Positions 51,903 through 61,705 are shown, counted from the first letter of the stretch. The stretch: 64,000 nucleotides of DNA from CALBPI01 sp942491885 (GCA_942491885.1 CALOCQ010000002.1:1240001-1304000), one strand, 5' to 3'. The notes: generated by a model from the sequence alone, not told the origin. Made by a program: numbers and translations.

Positions 51903-52390
51903 AGAAGATCACATTGCGGCGTCGTCTGTCCGACTGGCTGAAGCGCGAAAAGCATCACGTGAGGCTGTCCTACCAGACGGGAACCGACCCCGATGAGGAC
52001 GCGGTCGAGGCCGTTCGTCGTGGGTTAGTCGCTTACAATGAGCAGTACACGGGCACCGTCCCGCAGCAAAAACTGGGCTGTTTCGCGCGCGATGAGTCGG
52101 AGCGAATTGTCGCCGGTGCTCATGGCACTATCACCTGGGGCTGGCTGTATACCGAGCGCCTTTGGGTGGATGAGCCGCTGCGCGGTATGGGTGTCGGTGC
52201 GGAAATTCTGGCACGTCTTGAACGCGCCGCGCTGGCGCAAGGCGTGAATCGTTTCCATGTCGGTACAGCGTCGTTTCAGGCGCTTGATTTCTATATCAAG
52301 CAAGGCTACGAGGTTTTCTCGCAGCTAGAGGATTACCCTCCTGGTTACACCGACTATCAGTTGAAAAAGATTATCGAGCTTAATCCCTAG
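51899..52390 (+). CDS. GNAT-family N-acetyltransferase
   Basis: The 163-residue protein has a GNAT acetyl-CoA site at about residues 100-108, seen as EPLRGMGVGAEILARLE, and the later TASFQALDFYIKQGYEV typical of the family's end. The substrate is unknown. The ATG at 51899 overlaps the Kazal stop. The codons upstream of residue 20 are basic (KKITLRRRLSDWLKREKHH) and may be a short nucleic-acid- or partner-binding tail. Confidence 0.85.
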   Translation: MKKITLRRRLSDWLKREKHHVRLSYQTGTDPDEDAVEAVRRGLVAYNEQYTGTVPQQKLGCFARDESERIVAGAHGTITWGWLYTERLWVDEPLRGMGVGAEILARLERAALAQGVNRFHVGTASFQALDFYIKQGYEVFSQLEDYPPGYTDYQLKKIIELNP

Positions 52391-52495
52391 CTCAGCTGAG
52401 AACAAACCGATATATCGGGCCATGCTGAAAATTGACAGCCCGACGTAGAATCGCTGACACTCAATAACAATGGCATGTAGCACAATCACGTTGCG

Positions 52496-54082
52496 ATGAC
52501 CGCCGCCCCCAATGAGCCCGGAGCGCCGCTCGATCTGCGGACCGCGGTATTGTTGATCATCGCCTTTGGTATCGCATCCGCGATGCTGTTGAACCTTTAC
52601 GTCAAGACCTCCGACACGCCTGCCATTTATCTGCCCAGTGGTATCTTGTGGGCCGGATTAATGTTGCTGACACGGCGCGGCGCTATATTGCTGGCTGTCG
52701 GCGCTTTTCTTGCTCAGTTGCTAGGCGAGTTCCTCGTGTACCAATCGCCTGCATCGATAGCATTCAGTTATTCCATCGCCAAAATCACCGAAGGTATCGT
52801 GGGCGTACTGCTGGTGCGCAAAGCGATCGGTGAGCCCGTTTTGCAGCCACGCCTCGAGCATGTATTAAAGTTTGTATTTATCGCCTGCATTGCAGTCCCC
52901 CTCTTGTTCGCGATTCCGCCGACGCTGGCGCGCATGGCGTTTCTCGAATCTGCCATGAATCAGTATTTCCAATGGGCCATCCTGCAGGGTGCAGGTACTG
53001 CGATCGCGGCACCTCTACTAATATTCTGGTTAACCCGATCGTCTCTGCGAATCTCACGACGCAAACTCGAGGTTTTCGCACTTGCGACTATAACGACCGT
53101 CGTTTACGCATTCGTATTCATCATCGGGCCAAAGTTCGTCGCATTTAATACCATGCTTTATCTGACCTTCCCGGCCCTGATCTGGGCCAGCATGCGCTTT
53201 GGTTGCAGGGGCGCCAGCACCAGTAATTTCCTGCTGACTGTTGTTGCTGTAGGCGCTGCATTGTATTTCGGGTTTCCAGGGTCACCGTTGCCACAACCGG
53301 GCCTGTCGGTCGTTGAAATTCAGCTATTCATTCTGATCACCGCGACCATCAGTTTGTTGCTCGGCGCTTATGCCGAGGAACGCGAGGACGCAATCAGCCT
53401 GCAAGAGCTCAACCGCGATCGTCTTAGCGCGCTGTCGTTGCGTTTAGTTGAGAACGAGGAAAACTATCGGTTGAAGATCGCGACGTTGCTACACGATGAT
53501 GTTGGTCAGATGCTCGCCGTCAGCAAGATACGTCTGAAGCTTGCCGAACGCGCGCTGACTGATGCGCCAGAAATGAAAAATGAACTTGCGCTGGTCGCCG
53601 AGGCGATCGATGAAGCCATTGAGACGACACGTCGCATGACGCGCGAAACGGTTTCTACGCTATACCCGGTCGGCAATCTCGAGGACGCAGTAAGGGCCAA
53701 CCTCGAAAATATTTCTGACGGCCTGCCGATCGGTTTTAATCTCCAGTCTGAGGACTTGCCGCTGATCGACAAATCGCTGACCGCGGTGCTGTCGCGCTGT
53801 ACGCGCGAATGTATTGTTAACGCCCTTAAGCATGCCAGCGCCAGACATATTGATGTACGCATGTCCTACAGGAATGAGTTGTTGGGAATTCATATCGCCG
53901 ATGACGGCGCGGGATTTGATATCGATACTGTAGATTTGAAGGACCCGGGCAGCACATCGTTTGGTTTAGTCAGCGTCAAGAACGCGGTCGATGCGCTGGG
54001 TGGCACCTTCAATATTCAGTCTGACGCAGATGGCACGCGCATCGCTATCGAAGTACCTGTCCTGGGGCAGACTACGGCCTGA
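52496..54082 (+). CDS. MASE1-domain sensor histidine kinase (NarX/DegS type)
   Basis: The 528-residue membrane kinase has an N-terminal MASE1-like sensor of eight or so helices (about 15-295), a short coiled coil, a HisKA_3 dimer domain and an HATPase_c domain. The phospho-accepting histidine is in LLHDDVGQMLA near residue 331. The ATPase boxes are RECIVNALKHA and IADDGAGFDI. MASE1 is an integral membrane sensor of unknown signal. HisKA_3 kinases normally phosphorylate a LuxR-type response regulator, but none is adjacent, so it is an orphan. It converges on the HerA-like gene. Confidence 0.88.
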   Translation: MTAAPNEPGAPLDLRTAVLLIIAFGIASAMLLNLYVKTSDTPAIYLPSGILWAGLMLLTRRGAILLAVGAFLAQLLGEFLVYQSPASIAFSYSIAKITEGIVGVLLVRKAIGEPVLQPRLEHVLKFVFIACIAVPLLFAIPPTLARMAFLESAMNQYFQWAILQGAGTAIAAPLLIFWLTRSSLRISRRKLEVFALATITTVVYAFVFIIGPKFVAFNTMLYLTFPALIWASMRFGCRGASTSNFLLTVVAVGAALYFGFPGSPLPQPGLSVVEIQLFILITATISLLLGAYAEEREDAISLQELNRDRLSALSLRLVENEENYRLKIATLLHDDVGQMLAVSKIRLKLAERALTDAPEMKNELALVAEAIDEAIETTRRMTRETVSTLYPVGNLEDAVRANLENISDGLPIGFNLQSEDLPLIDKSLTAVLSRCTRECIVNALKHASARHIDVRMSYRNELLGIHIADDGAGFDIDTVDLKDPGSTSFGLVSVKNAVDALGGTFNIQSDADGTRIAIEVPVLGQTTA

Positions 54083-54108
54083 GCGGTGGCGAGCGCGGTG
54101 TTGTGCCA

Positions 54109-56541
54109 TTAGTCCCAGGCAGCGGTCAGGCGCCCATTGCTGTCGCGCAGGTATGGCAGCCACAACAGACCGACGAAGTGAATCTGAATATCAGTCGATT
54201 TTGGTTTTATCGCGATTTCGCTGAGCGTATCCGTCTGCGCGTCATAGGCTTCTTCGAGTGCGGCGACTTCGCCGTCAAATTCCTGCTGCAATTCGGCCAG
54301 TTCGACCTTTACCCGTTCCGCGGTCTCACGTGCACGCTCGACATCGCCGGCTTCCTTACTCATGCCGCCCATGGTTTTTACAGCGCTGCCAATCGAGCGC
54401 GCCGACGTCGAAGAAATTCGTTTGCGACCTAACACGGCGCCGAGGATTGCGGTGCCGAATGAAATCGCAGTATCCAGCTTTTTCTTGCTCGATTGCTCTG
54501 CTTCGCGCTCGATAGCCTGTTGCGCACGCATCAGCCGGCTTTCAAGGGTGTTCATTTTTGAGCTGTAACGCTTCCGCAATTTCGCGACTTCCAGGTCGCG
54601 CTTTTCATTGCCGAGCGTCTGCAGGCGGGCACGGAAGTCGCCCTCTGATTCCGTCGCGAGGGACGTCTCCTTCATCGCCGCGCTGCGAAAAAGAGTGACC
54701 GGTTGCTCATTGCGCAACCAGCGTTTGAAGTTCTTTTCCCAACCCGCGTATTGCTTTGGCTGTGCCAGGATGGCCGGCACATCTGCATAGGCTGCATTGT
54801 TATTGTCGCTGACGGTGCTGAGATCGGCCGGCTCGATGCCAAGCGTCGTGGCGTGGTCCCAGTCGATCGCTATCGGGCCGTCATCGGGCATCACGTAGGC
54901 GACACAACTGCGCTCTTCTTCGACCTTATAGCGCGCGGATGAATAGAGCAGTTCCGCGGCACCGACAACCGATGGCCTAAACACAATGTCATCATCATCC
55001 GCGTCGAGCCAGTACTCCGCTATTCCCGACGGCACGTTCGGTGCATCCACAATTGCCTGCTGAACTTCGCGCGACGCCTTGCCTGACAAGGTCGCGGACT
55101 TTGTAGCTTGTGCGGCCATATTCTCCAGATTGGCCTTCGGCCCGGCCATAAGCTTCTTGATCTGGTCGCGTGTCATAGGACCGGCGAGATACGACATCAC
55201 CCAACGCGTGCCAAAGACGACCGGGTGGCTCTCGTGCACGTTGTGTAACAAAAAGCGCCGCTTACCGAGCCCGGCCAGTGTGCGCTCCATCGCCTGTCGA
55301 TCGAACGCGCCACCCGCGCTCGCGCCTTCGAGGCCTTCCATAACACGGGCCTTGTCGCGCTCGGTTTGCAACCGGCCAATCATCCACGTGCCGGTATTCG
55401 ACAGGCCCTTGTAGTCAAGATCGACAGGGTTCTGGGTCGATAGCACCAGCCCGAGCCCGTAGGCACGCGCTTGCTTGAGTAATGTCAGCAGTAGCTGCTT
55501 CGACGGCGGATTGGCAACCGGCGGCATGTATCCAAAGATCTCATCCATGTACAAAACCGCGCGCAGGCTCGAGGTCCCTGGTTGCGCGCGCATCCAGCCA
55601 ATGAGGTCGTTCAGCAACATGCATACGAAAAACATTCGCTCTGCATCGGACAAGTGTGCGATTGACATGATCGATACGCGCGGCTTGCCTTCGCTCGTAT
55701 ACAGCAGAGACGCTGCACTCAGCGGTTCGCCTTCCATCCACGCCTCGAAGCCGGGCGCGGCAAGCAGGTTATTGAGTTGCATCGCCAGCGACATACGATC
55801 CCGCGCCGGATAAAAGGTGTCCAGTTGCATGACGCCGATCTTTTGCATCGGCGGGTTCTGAATCGACCCGATCAGACTCGCGATATCGAGGCTCTGACCG
55901 AGCGCCCAATAGTGATCCAGCAAGTTGGCAATCAGGATATGTTCGCGACTGGTAACGGGGTCGGAATCGACGCCAAGCAAGGCCAGAATGCTGGTTGCGG
56001 TGACCTGCACGCGCTCGCGGTAAAGATCACGGTCTTCCCTCAATGCCGCGGGCGGTGCCTCGAAAGAGCGCAGCACCGACACCGGCAGGCCCGCATTCGA
56101 GCCGGGCGTGTAAACGTTCATATCTACGCGCGATTTCAGTGTGCGCACACGCTCGGCGTCCTGACCCCACTCGCCGATGCCTTTTTCCCACAGTGCGGCC
56201 TGTGCCGCCGCAAACTGCGCGGCCGTCTGGCCTTTGTTGGCGGCTTCCTGAGTATTGATCCACGGCTCGAAATCATCCGCCTTAAAGTCAGGGAAGGTCA
56301 GCATCAGGTTGCCGAGATCGCCTTTCGGATCTATCGCGATGACCGGGATGTTGTCCATCGCGGCCTCTTCGATCATGCCAACGCCGAGGCCGGTCTTGCC
56401 GCTACCGGTCATGCCGATAATCACGGCATGCGTGTTGAGGTCTTTGGAATCGTAGAGCACCAGCTCGTCGGTCATCGACTGGGTCGGTTCGTCGAAACGT
56501 TTACCGAGGTAGAAGGCGCCCAGCTTTTCAAAAGTACTCAT
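54109..56541 (-). CDS. HerA-like ATPase with C-terminal coiled coil
   Basis: The 810-residue protein has a FtsK/HerA-type ATPase domain with Walker A GMTGSGKT at 43-50 and Walker B AVLYMDEIF at 328-336. A sensor-like segment reads GLVLSTQNPVDLDYK. Residues about 640-790 form a charged coiled coil with a short hydrophobic patch (FGTAILGAVLG). It resembles ATP-binding proteins with DUF87/DUF853 that are common in proteobacteria, whose function is not known. No NurA, Sir2 or nuclease partner lies nearby, so a defence role is not supported. It is monocistronic, diverging from an unknown membrane protein. Confidence 0.8.
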   Translation of the reverse strand: MSTFEKLGAFYLGKRFDEPTQSMTDELVLYDSKDLNTHAVIIGMTGSGKTGLGVGMIEEAAMDNIPVIAIDPKGDLGNLMLTFPDFKADDFEPWINTQEAANKGQTAAQFAAAQAALWEKGIGEWGQDAERVRTLKSRVDMNVYTPGSNAGLPVSVLRSFEAPPAALREDRDLYRERVQVTATSILALLGVDSDPVTSREHILIANLLDHYWALGQSLDIASLIGSIQNPPMQKIGVMQLDTFYPARDRMSLAMQLNNLLAAPGFEAWMEGEPLSAASLLYTSEGKPRVSIMSIAHLSDAERMFFVCMLLNDLIGWMRAQPGTSSLRAVLYMDEIFGYMPPVANPPSKQLLLTLLKQARAYGLGLVLSTQNPVDLDYKGLSNTGTWMIGRLQTERDKARVMEGLEGASAGGAFDRQAMERTLAGLGKRRFLLHNVHESHPVVFGTRWVMSYLAGPMTRDQIKKLMAGPKANLENMAAQATKSATLSGKASREVQQAIVDAPNVPSGIAEYWLDADDDDIVFRPSVVGAAELLYSSARYKVEEERSCVAYVMPDDGPIAIDWDHATTLGIEPADLSTVSDNNNAAYADVPAILAQPKQYAGWEKNFKRWLRNEQPVTLFRSAAMKETSLATESEGDFRARLQTLGNEKRDLEVAKLRKRYSSKMNTLESRLMRAQQAIEREAEQSSKKKLDTAISFGTAILGAVLGRKRISSTSARSIGSAVKTMGGMSKEAGDVERARETAERVKVELAELQQEFDGEVAALEEAYDAQTDTLSEIAIKPKSTDIQIHFVGLLWLPYLRDSNGRLTAAWD

Positions 56542-56709
56542 AATGGTGTCGCTCTTAATTCAGATGCCGCGTTTGTGAATCGCGCAATTTGCCCCGTGCA
56601 GGCCTCGGGCGCAGTGTAGCAACTCATCTGCGGCATGTAATGCGATGCCGGTCCTTGTTGCATCTGCAGTTTTTGGTAGTCTGATCCTCGTAGCCCTGGA
56701 GGCCCTGTT

Positions 56710-57549
56710 ATGCGCCAGAAAGTCTTATGGACACTGTTTGCTGCGATTGTCTGCGTCATGGCCGTCAGCGGCGTGGCCGACCGCCTTGGCAAAGACTATG
56801 CAGCCACCGCGTTGGAGCGTGCGTTTGTCACCTGGGCGGTAGCGCGCGGGCTGAACGGCGTGATTTCGGTGGCGCAGGGTACGGAGATCGCGCTCGAACC
56901 CGGCGGTGTCGGCGTAAACCTGACGGTCGGCCAGATTCTTGACCCCGTCAATGACCTGATTGAGCAATTCTCATCGGTCATGCTGGTAGCGACCAGCGCC
57001 ATCGGATTGCAGAACATCATGCTGCGCATTACCGGTAGCGGCGGCGTCAGTATTCTGCTCGTTGCGAGTGCATTGTTTGCGCTGCTGGTCGTATGGCTGC
57101 CGGCGGCGCGGACTAAAACCCGCCTGCGTGCGTTCGCGCTGCGCTTCTTATTACTGAGTTTTTTGTTGCGCTTTGCCGTGCCGTTTCTGGTCATCGGCAG
57201 CAATGTGGTGTTCGACCGGTTCCTTGCCGCGGAGCAACAATCGGCAACCGAAGCGCTGCGGGCAACGACCAGCGATATTGAGGAAATTAGCCGTCAGGAC
57301 GAAACGGCGGCCGCGGCGGATGACCGCAATATGCTGCAACGTTTCGGCGATATGGTCGGTGACTCTATCGAGTCGCTGAATGTTCGTGAGCGCCTCAATC
57401 AGCTAAAGGCGCGTGCGTCCGGCGCCACGGAGCACGTGGTCAACCTGATCGTCATTTTCTTACTGCAAACGATCGCTCTGCCGTTGGCATTCCTGTGGGT
57501 GCTGATGCAGGCGGCCAAAGCGCTGGCGGGTCGCGCCACCAACTGGTAG
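56710..57549 (+). CDS. Conserved inner-membrane protein of unknown function
   Basis: I do not recognise this 279-residue protein. It has about five hydrophobic segments (about residues 6-22, 84-104, 112-130, 140-165 and 240-265) and a hydrophilic acidic stretch at 175-225 that could be periplasmic or cytoplasmic. GGAGG precedes the ATG. It diverges from the HerA-like ATPase by 168 bases and converges on DUF1415 with a 27-base gap. The divergent placement next to HerA is the only functional hint. Confidence 0.75.
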   Translation: MRQKVLWTLFAAIVCVMAVSGVADRLGKDYAATALERAFVTWAVARGLNGVISVAQGTEIALEPGGVGVNLTVGQILDPVNDLIEQFSSVMLVATSAIGLQNIMLRITGSGGVSILLVASALFALLVVWLPAARTKTRLRAFALRFLLLSFLLRFAVPFLVIGSNVVFDRFLAAEQQSATEALRATTSDIEEISRQDETAAAADDRNMLQRFGDMVGDSIESLNVRERLNQLKARASGATEHVVNLIVIFLLQTIALPLAFLWVLMQAAKALAGRATNW

Positions 57550-57576
57550 CGACAAGTACCTGGCAGGTGTGTGCCG

Positions 57577-58140
57577 CTAGGGCGTAACGACACCAAAAAT
57601 GCTGCGCCACTGCCTGCGACTGAGTGTCGCCAGACGCTCGCGATTACTGGCTGGGATGCTGCCGACATCCGGGTGCTTTTTCACGGCGGCAGCTATGCTC
57701 GATTCGCGCAGCAAATGCAGCGTGGGCCATGGTGCACGGTTAGTCCAATTGCCGCTGTCGTTCGCGTCCGCCCCGTCGAAACAGTACTGCGGATGAAAGC
57801 TCGCAATCTGGATGTCGCCGACCATCCCGCGCGCCGCCAGCAATGCGTCGGCGATATCGAGAAAGTCGTTAAAGTCCTCAAAATCTGACAGCAGCTGAGT
57901 GACCACCAACAGCGTGGTTTCCAGTTCCTTGACCGGTAGTTGCGCAAGGCGCATCAGTTCTACGTCAAGGTCGGCGACCAGTTGATTGGTATCGCCGGCA
58001 TCGCTGACGACAATATCCAGCCGCCCGCCGCTGATGACCGGTTCGGCGAACGGACACAGGCGCAAATCAATAACGGCCTTTTTCAGCCAGGCCAACGTTA
58101 CGTCGGCGGCGGCGTTGCGACTAACCGCGATTGTGTTCAC
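57577..58140 (-). CDS. DUF1415 family protein
   Basis: The 187-residue cytoplasmic protein matches DUF1415. The characteristic segments are LRLCPFAEP near residue 27, ASFHPQYCFDG near 115 and NRAPWPTLHLLRESS near 134. The conserved Cys and His residues suggest a metal or nucleotide site, but no activity is known. It begins six bases after the M2 peptidase stop, so the two are likely co-transcribed. Confidence 0.85.
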   Translation of the reverse strand: MNTIAVSRNAAADVTLAWLKKAVIDLRLCPFAEPVISGGRLDIVVSDAGDTNQLVADLDVELMRLAQLPVKELETTLLVVTQLLSDFEDFNDFLDIADALLAARGMVGDIQIASFHPQYCFDGADANDSGNWTNRAPWPTLHLLRESSIAAAVKKHPDVGSIPASNRERLATLSRRQWRSIFGVVTP

Positions 58141-58146
58141 CGCCGG

Positions 58147-59949
58147 CTACCAGCCGCATTGCTGCCCTTCATTCTGCGTTTCGAGCCAACCCATCAACGG
58201 CGTGAAATACTCTACCAGCGCCGAGGCATCCATCTCGCGTGTGCCGGTCAGCATCTCCAGAGAGTCCTGCCACGGCTGGCTGGAACCCGCCGCCAACATG
58301 GCTTCGAGTTTCGCCCCGGCTTCCTTGCTGCCGTAAATGGAACATTCGTGCAGCGGCCCTTCGAAGCCGGCCGCATCGCACAGCGCGCGCTGGAACTGGA
58401 ACTGCATGATGTGCGCCAGGAAATAACGCGTGTAAGGCGTGTTGGCAGGAATGTGGTATTTCGCCCCGGCGTCAAAGTCGGACTCGCTGCGCGCGACCGG
58501 CGCGGCAATGCCCTGATAGCGTGTGCGCAGGTCCCACCAGGCGGCATTATAGTTTTCGGGTGCAATTTCGCCTGAGAATACCCGCCAGCGCCACTCATCA
58601 ATCAACTTACCGAATGGCAGGAACGCGACTTTGTCGAGTGCCATCTGCATCTGTGTATTAATCACCGATTCGCTGCTGTCGCCGGCCTCCTCGATCAGCC
58701 CCAGTTGCTGCATGAATGCCGGCGTCAGAGACAGCGTAATGGTGTCGCCGATGCCCTCATGGAAACCGTCGTGCGCGCCGTCCTGGAATAGCGGTGGCTG
58801 ATCACGATAGGCGAGGAAATAATAGATATGGCCGAGTTCATGATAAATCGTCGACAACATTTCGCCGGTCTGCTCGATGCACATCTTGATGCGAACGTCA
58901 TCGCCGCCTTCCAGCGGCCAGGCGCTGGCATGACAGACCACTTCGCGATCGCGCGGCTTGGTAAATTGGGAGAGGGCGTAGAAAGAGTCCGGCAATTCGG
59001 GCAAGCCGAGGGACACGAAGAAATCTTCGCCCAGCTCGACCATTTGTTGCGGCGTGTATTCCTGCTCTACCAGTGCCGCGGTGACATCGGCGCTTGGCAC
59101 TTCCGGATACGGCTGGACAAGATCGTAAATGTTACCCCAGCCCTGTGACCACATATTGCCAAGCAGATGTGCCGGGATCGGTTGATCCAGCGCAACCTTG
59201 TCATCGCCGTAGGTCTCGGCCAGTTCGCGACGCACATAACAGTGCAACGCTTCATAAACAGGCTCGACCTGCGACCAAAGTCTGCTGGTTTCGCGATCGA
59301 ACTCATCGGCGGGCATGTCGTAGCCGGATTTCCACATCTCGCCCAGATTGCTGTAGCCAAGCTCGACGGCGCCCGCATTGGTCAGCTCGACGAAACGCTG
59401 GTAGTCCCCGCGCATCTGCGGCGACACGGTGCGCCAGCCCAGCCACGCCTCGAGCTGTTCTTCGTAGTCACGGCTGGTCGCCATAACATTGACGAGATCG
59501 CCAAGCGTCTGGCAATCGCCTTCGGCCGGACAATATTTGCCGGAGCCGTACACGCCTTCCATTCGAGTGGTTATTTCCGCCAGTGAGCGGCGATCGGCAT
59601 CGTTATCCGGCGCCGGCTGCGACGTCGACAACTTCAGTTGCTTCAGGGCGCGCGCAGCGGTCGGGTCGATTGTATCGAGGTCGTAGCGCCCGGATTCTGC
59701 CACGGCACGCGAGTGAAATGCGGCACCGCGTTCCTGGTTGCGCGCCGCGACCTTGGCAGAGTCCTTATTAATGTAGGTGGACTGAATCCATGCGGCTGAT
59801 CCGGACTCGTCCGACAAGTCGGCAATTTCATTATTGAGTCGTTCGACAAATGCTTGCGGGCTTTCAGCCGGCTCGGCGGGCGTCTGAGTGGTCGTGCAGC
59901 CGACGAGCAAAAACAGCATCGCCGCAGAAGAAATAAGTCTGGCTTTCAT
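58147..59949 (-). CDS. Peptidase family M2 lipoprotein (angiotensin-converting-enzyme-like)
   Basis: The 600-residue zinc peptidase has a lipoprotein signal with lipobox LVGC (Cys18), so it is likely anchored in the periplasm. The zinc motif HELGH in STIYHELGHIYYF and the downstream HEGIGDT (third ligand) are both present. The length is that of a single bacterial ACE domain. It removes dipeptides from peptide C termini. It is followed by DUF1415 and neighbours a POT dipeptide transporter gene in the same direction, which suggests joint peptide use. Confidence 0.93.
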   Translation of the reverse strand: MKARLISSAAMLFLLVGCTTTQTPAEPAESPQAFVERLNNEIADLSDESGSAAWIQSTYINKDSAKVAARNQERGAAFHSRAVAESGRYDLDTIDPTAARALKQLKLSTSQPAPDNDADRRSLAEITTRMEGVYGSGKYCPAEGDCQTLGDLVNVMATSRDYEEQLEAWLGWRTVSPQMRGDYQRFVELTNAGAVELGYSNLGEMWKSGYDMPADEFDRETSRLWSQVEPVYEALHCYVRRELAETYGDDKVALDQPIPAHLLGNMWSQGWGNIYDLVQPYPEVPSADVTAALVEQEYTPQQMVELGEDFFVSLGLPELPDSFYALSQFTKPRDREVVCHASAWPLEGGDDVRIKMCIEQTGEMLSTIYHELGHIYYFLAYRDQPPLFQDGAHDGFHEGIGDTITLSLTPAFMQQLGLIEEAGDSSESVINTQMQMALDKVAFLPFGKLIDEWRWRVFSGEIAPENYNAAWWDLRTRYQGIAAPVARSESDFDAGAKYHIPANTPYTRYFLAHIMQFQFQRALCDAAGFEGPLHECSIYGSKEAGAKLEAMLAAGSSQPWQDSLEMLTGTREMDASALVEYFTPLMGWLETQNEGQQCGW

Positions 59950-59978
59950 TGGAGTCCCCGGAAATTTCGTATTGGCAC

Positions 59979-60003
59979 AAAAAAGCGCCCGAGAGAGCGC
60001 TTT
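59979..60003 (-). terminator. Rho-independent terminator of the POT transporter gene
   Basis: On the minus strand AAAGCGC (60003-59997) pairs with GCGCTTT (59988-59982) over an 8-base loop and is followed by a run of T. It lies about 35 bases after the transporter stop and before the M2 peptidase gene. Confidence 0.75.
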
Positions 60004-60037
60004 AGTGTAGCCGATTTGGCGTGTCTTTTTGCGAGTG

Positions 60038-61546
60038 TCAGTGCACGCCGCCCATGAGTTTTCTCACCGGCTTGGTGAATAGCAGCAGTAATAGCCCCGC
60101 GCCACCCGTGGTCATGACGATTTGCAGATACTGGTCTGGCATCGCCGCAACATTTTCTGCATCAAATTCGCCCGCGATCAGTCCGGCGATCAGATTGCCC
60201 AGTGATGCGGCCAGGAACCAGATGCCCATCATCTGGCCGACGAAGCGTTTTGGCGCCAGTTTGGTCGTGGCAGACAGGCCCACCGGCGACAAGGTCAGCT
60301 CGCCCATCGTGTGCAACAGGTAGGTCATGATCAGCCATGTCGGCATTGCCTGCTCGCCCGCGGCAACAACGCCGGCAGCGACCACCATGGTCAGGAATCC
60401 GAGTGCCAGCGTGATCAGGCCAATGGCAAACTTGAACGGCGTCGACGGCTCCAGGTTGCGTTTCGCCAGCGCGACCCACGCGGCGGCATAGAACGGCGCC
60501 AACAGGATAATGAATACGGCGTTCAACGATTGGAACCACGACGCCGGAACCTCGAACGTGCCCAGCATGCGGTCGGTATAGCGGTCGGCGAAGAGGTTCA
60601 GCGATGAACCGGCTTGCTCAAATCCGGACCAGAACATGGCCGCGGCAAGAAATAGCACGATAATGACGATGACGCGTTTTTTCTCTACCGTATCCAGACC
60701 CGCGAAAGCGAGCATATAGATGAAGAAAATAACGGCGACCGAAACGATGACATACGTCATGACGGTCGCCAGCGCGACAGCATTAAACTTGATGACGCCT
60801 GTCAGCGCGAGCGCGACAACGATGGCGATCGCGGTGGTGGCGATCCACACACCCATCCAGCCTTTGCGCCGCTTGATCCGGTCGAGTTCGGCATCGCCGC
60901 TGCTGCTCGGCAGCAAGCCGGCCTTGCCGAGCGAATTGGCGGTCAAACGAAATTGAATCAGCCCAAGCAGCATGCCCACGCCGGCCGCTGCAAACCCGTA
61001 GTGCCAGCCGAACGTTTCGCTTTGGCCGAGCCCGCCGCAGATGATCGGACCAAATGCCGCACCGAGATTGATACCCATATAGAAGATGGTGAACCCGGAA
61101 TCGCGTCGCGGATCGTCGTCGCCATACATTTCACCAACGATCGCGCTGATATTCGGCTTCAGCAACCCGGTGCCGAGCACGACCAGGATCAGACCGAGGA
61201 AGAACGCCTGCATATTCGGGATCGCCAGCACGAAATGGCCGGCCATGATGATGATGCCGCCAAACCAGACGGACCGTTGCGCGCCGAGCAGTCGATCAGC
61301 GATCCAGCCGCCCGGCAGCGCCACCAGATAGACGGCGGCGGTGTACAGACCGTAGATCGCCGTTGCGGTGCGGTCTGTAAAATCGAGACCGCCGGTGACG
61401 ATCTGGTCGGTCATAAACAACACCAGCAACGCACGCATGCCGTAGTAGCTGAAGCGTTCCCACATTTCTGTAAAGAACAACGTGGCAAGGCCACGTGGAT
61501 GGCCCATGATCTGGCGCTCTGCGGCGGGCACTGCGGTGTCGGACAT
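60038..61546 (-). CDS. Proton-dependent oligopeptide transporter (POT/PTR2 family)
   Basis: The 502-residue membrane protein has about 12-14 helices. The POT signature ExxERFxYYG is present as EMWERFSYYGMRALLVLF near residue 28. The GGWIADRLLGAQRS and the GINLGAAFGPIICG blocks fit the family. It imports di- and tripeptides with protons. ATG 61546 is chosen, because GGGGGAA precedes it and homologues start close to this point. The M2 dipeptidase downstream makes a sensible functional pair. Confidence 0.93.
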   Translation of the reverse strand: MSDTAVPAAERQIMGHPRGLATLFFTEMWERFSYYGMRALLVLFMTDQIVTGGLDFTDRTATAIYGLYTAAVYLVALPGGWIADRLLGAQRSVWFGGIIIMAGHFVLAIPNMQAFFLGLILVVLGTGLLKPNISAIVGEMYGDDDPRRDSGFTIFYMGINLGAAFGPIICGGLGQSETFGWHYGFAAAGVGMLLGLIQFRLTANSLGKAGLLPSSSGDAELDRIKRRKGWMGVWIATTAIAIVVALALTGVIKFNAVALATVMTYVIVSVAVIFFIYMLAFAGLDTVEKKRVIVIIVLFLAAAMFWSGFEQAGSSLNLFADRYTDRMLGTFEVPASWFQSLNAVFIILLAPFYAAAWVALAKRNLEPSTPFKFAIGLITLALGFLTMVVAAGVVAAGEQAMPTWLIMTYLLHTMGELTLSPVGLSATTKLAPKRFVGQMMGIWFLAASLGNLIAGLIAGEFDAENVAAMPDQYLQIVMTTGGAGLLLLLFTKPVRKLMGGVH

Positions 61547-61705
61547 TGGTATTTCCCCCAAGAAAACTCTGCGAAGCATTCAGCAGAACGGCGCTTGAGT
61601 CAAATGGCCGCTGGCTCGCGGAAACCCCGCGACATCGTCAACAGGAACTTGTACAGTCAACCCACAGTCTATTGGTGTTCAAAGAACCGTATAATCGGAG
61701 CGATT

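Noticed and set aside
54109..56541. HerA-like gene as part of a phage defence island
   Set aside because: No nuclease, Sir2, NurA or other defence gene lies nearby, and the neighbours are housekeeping or metabolic.
61690..61695. TATAAT just before the small lipoprotein gene as a promoter
   Set aside because: It lies only ten bases from the ATG, and the ribosome binding site would fall at or before the transcript start.
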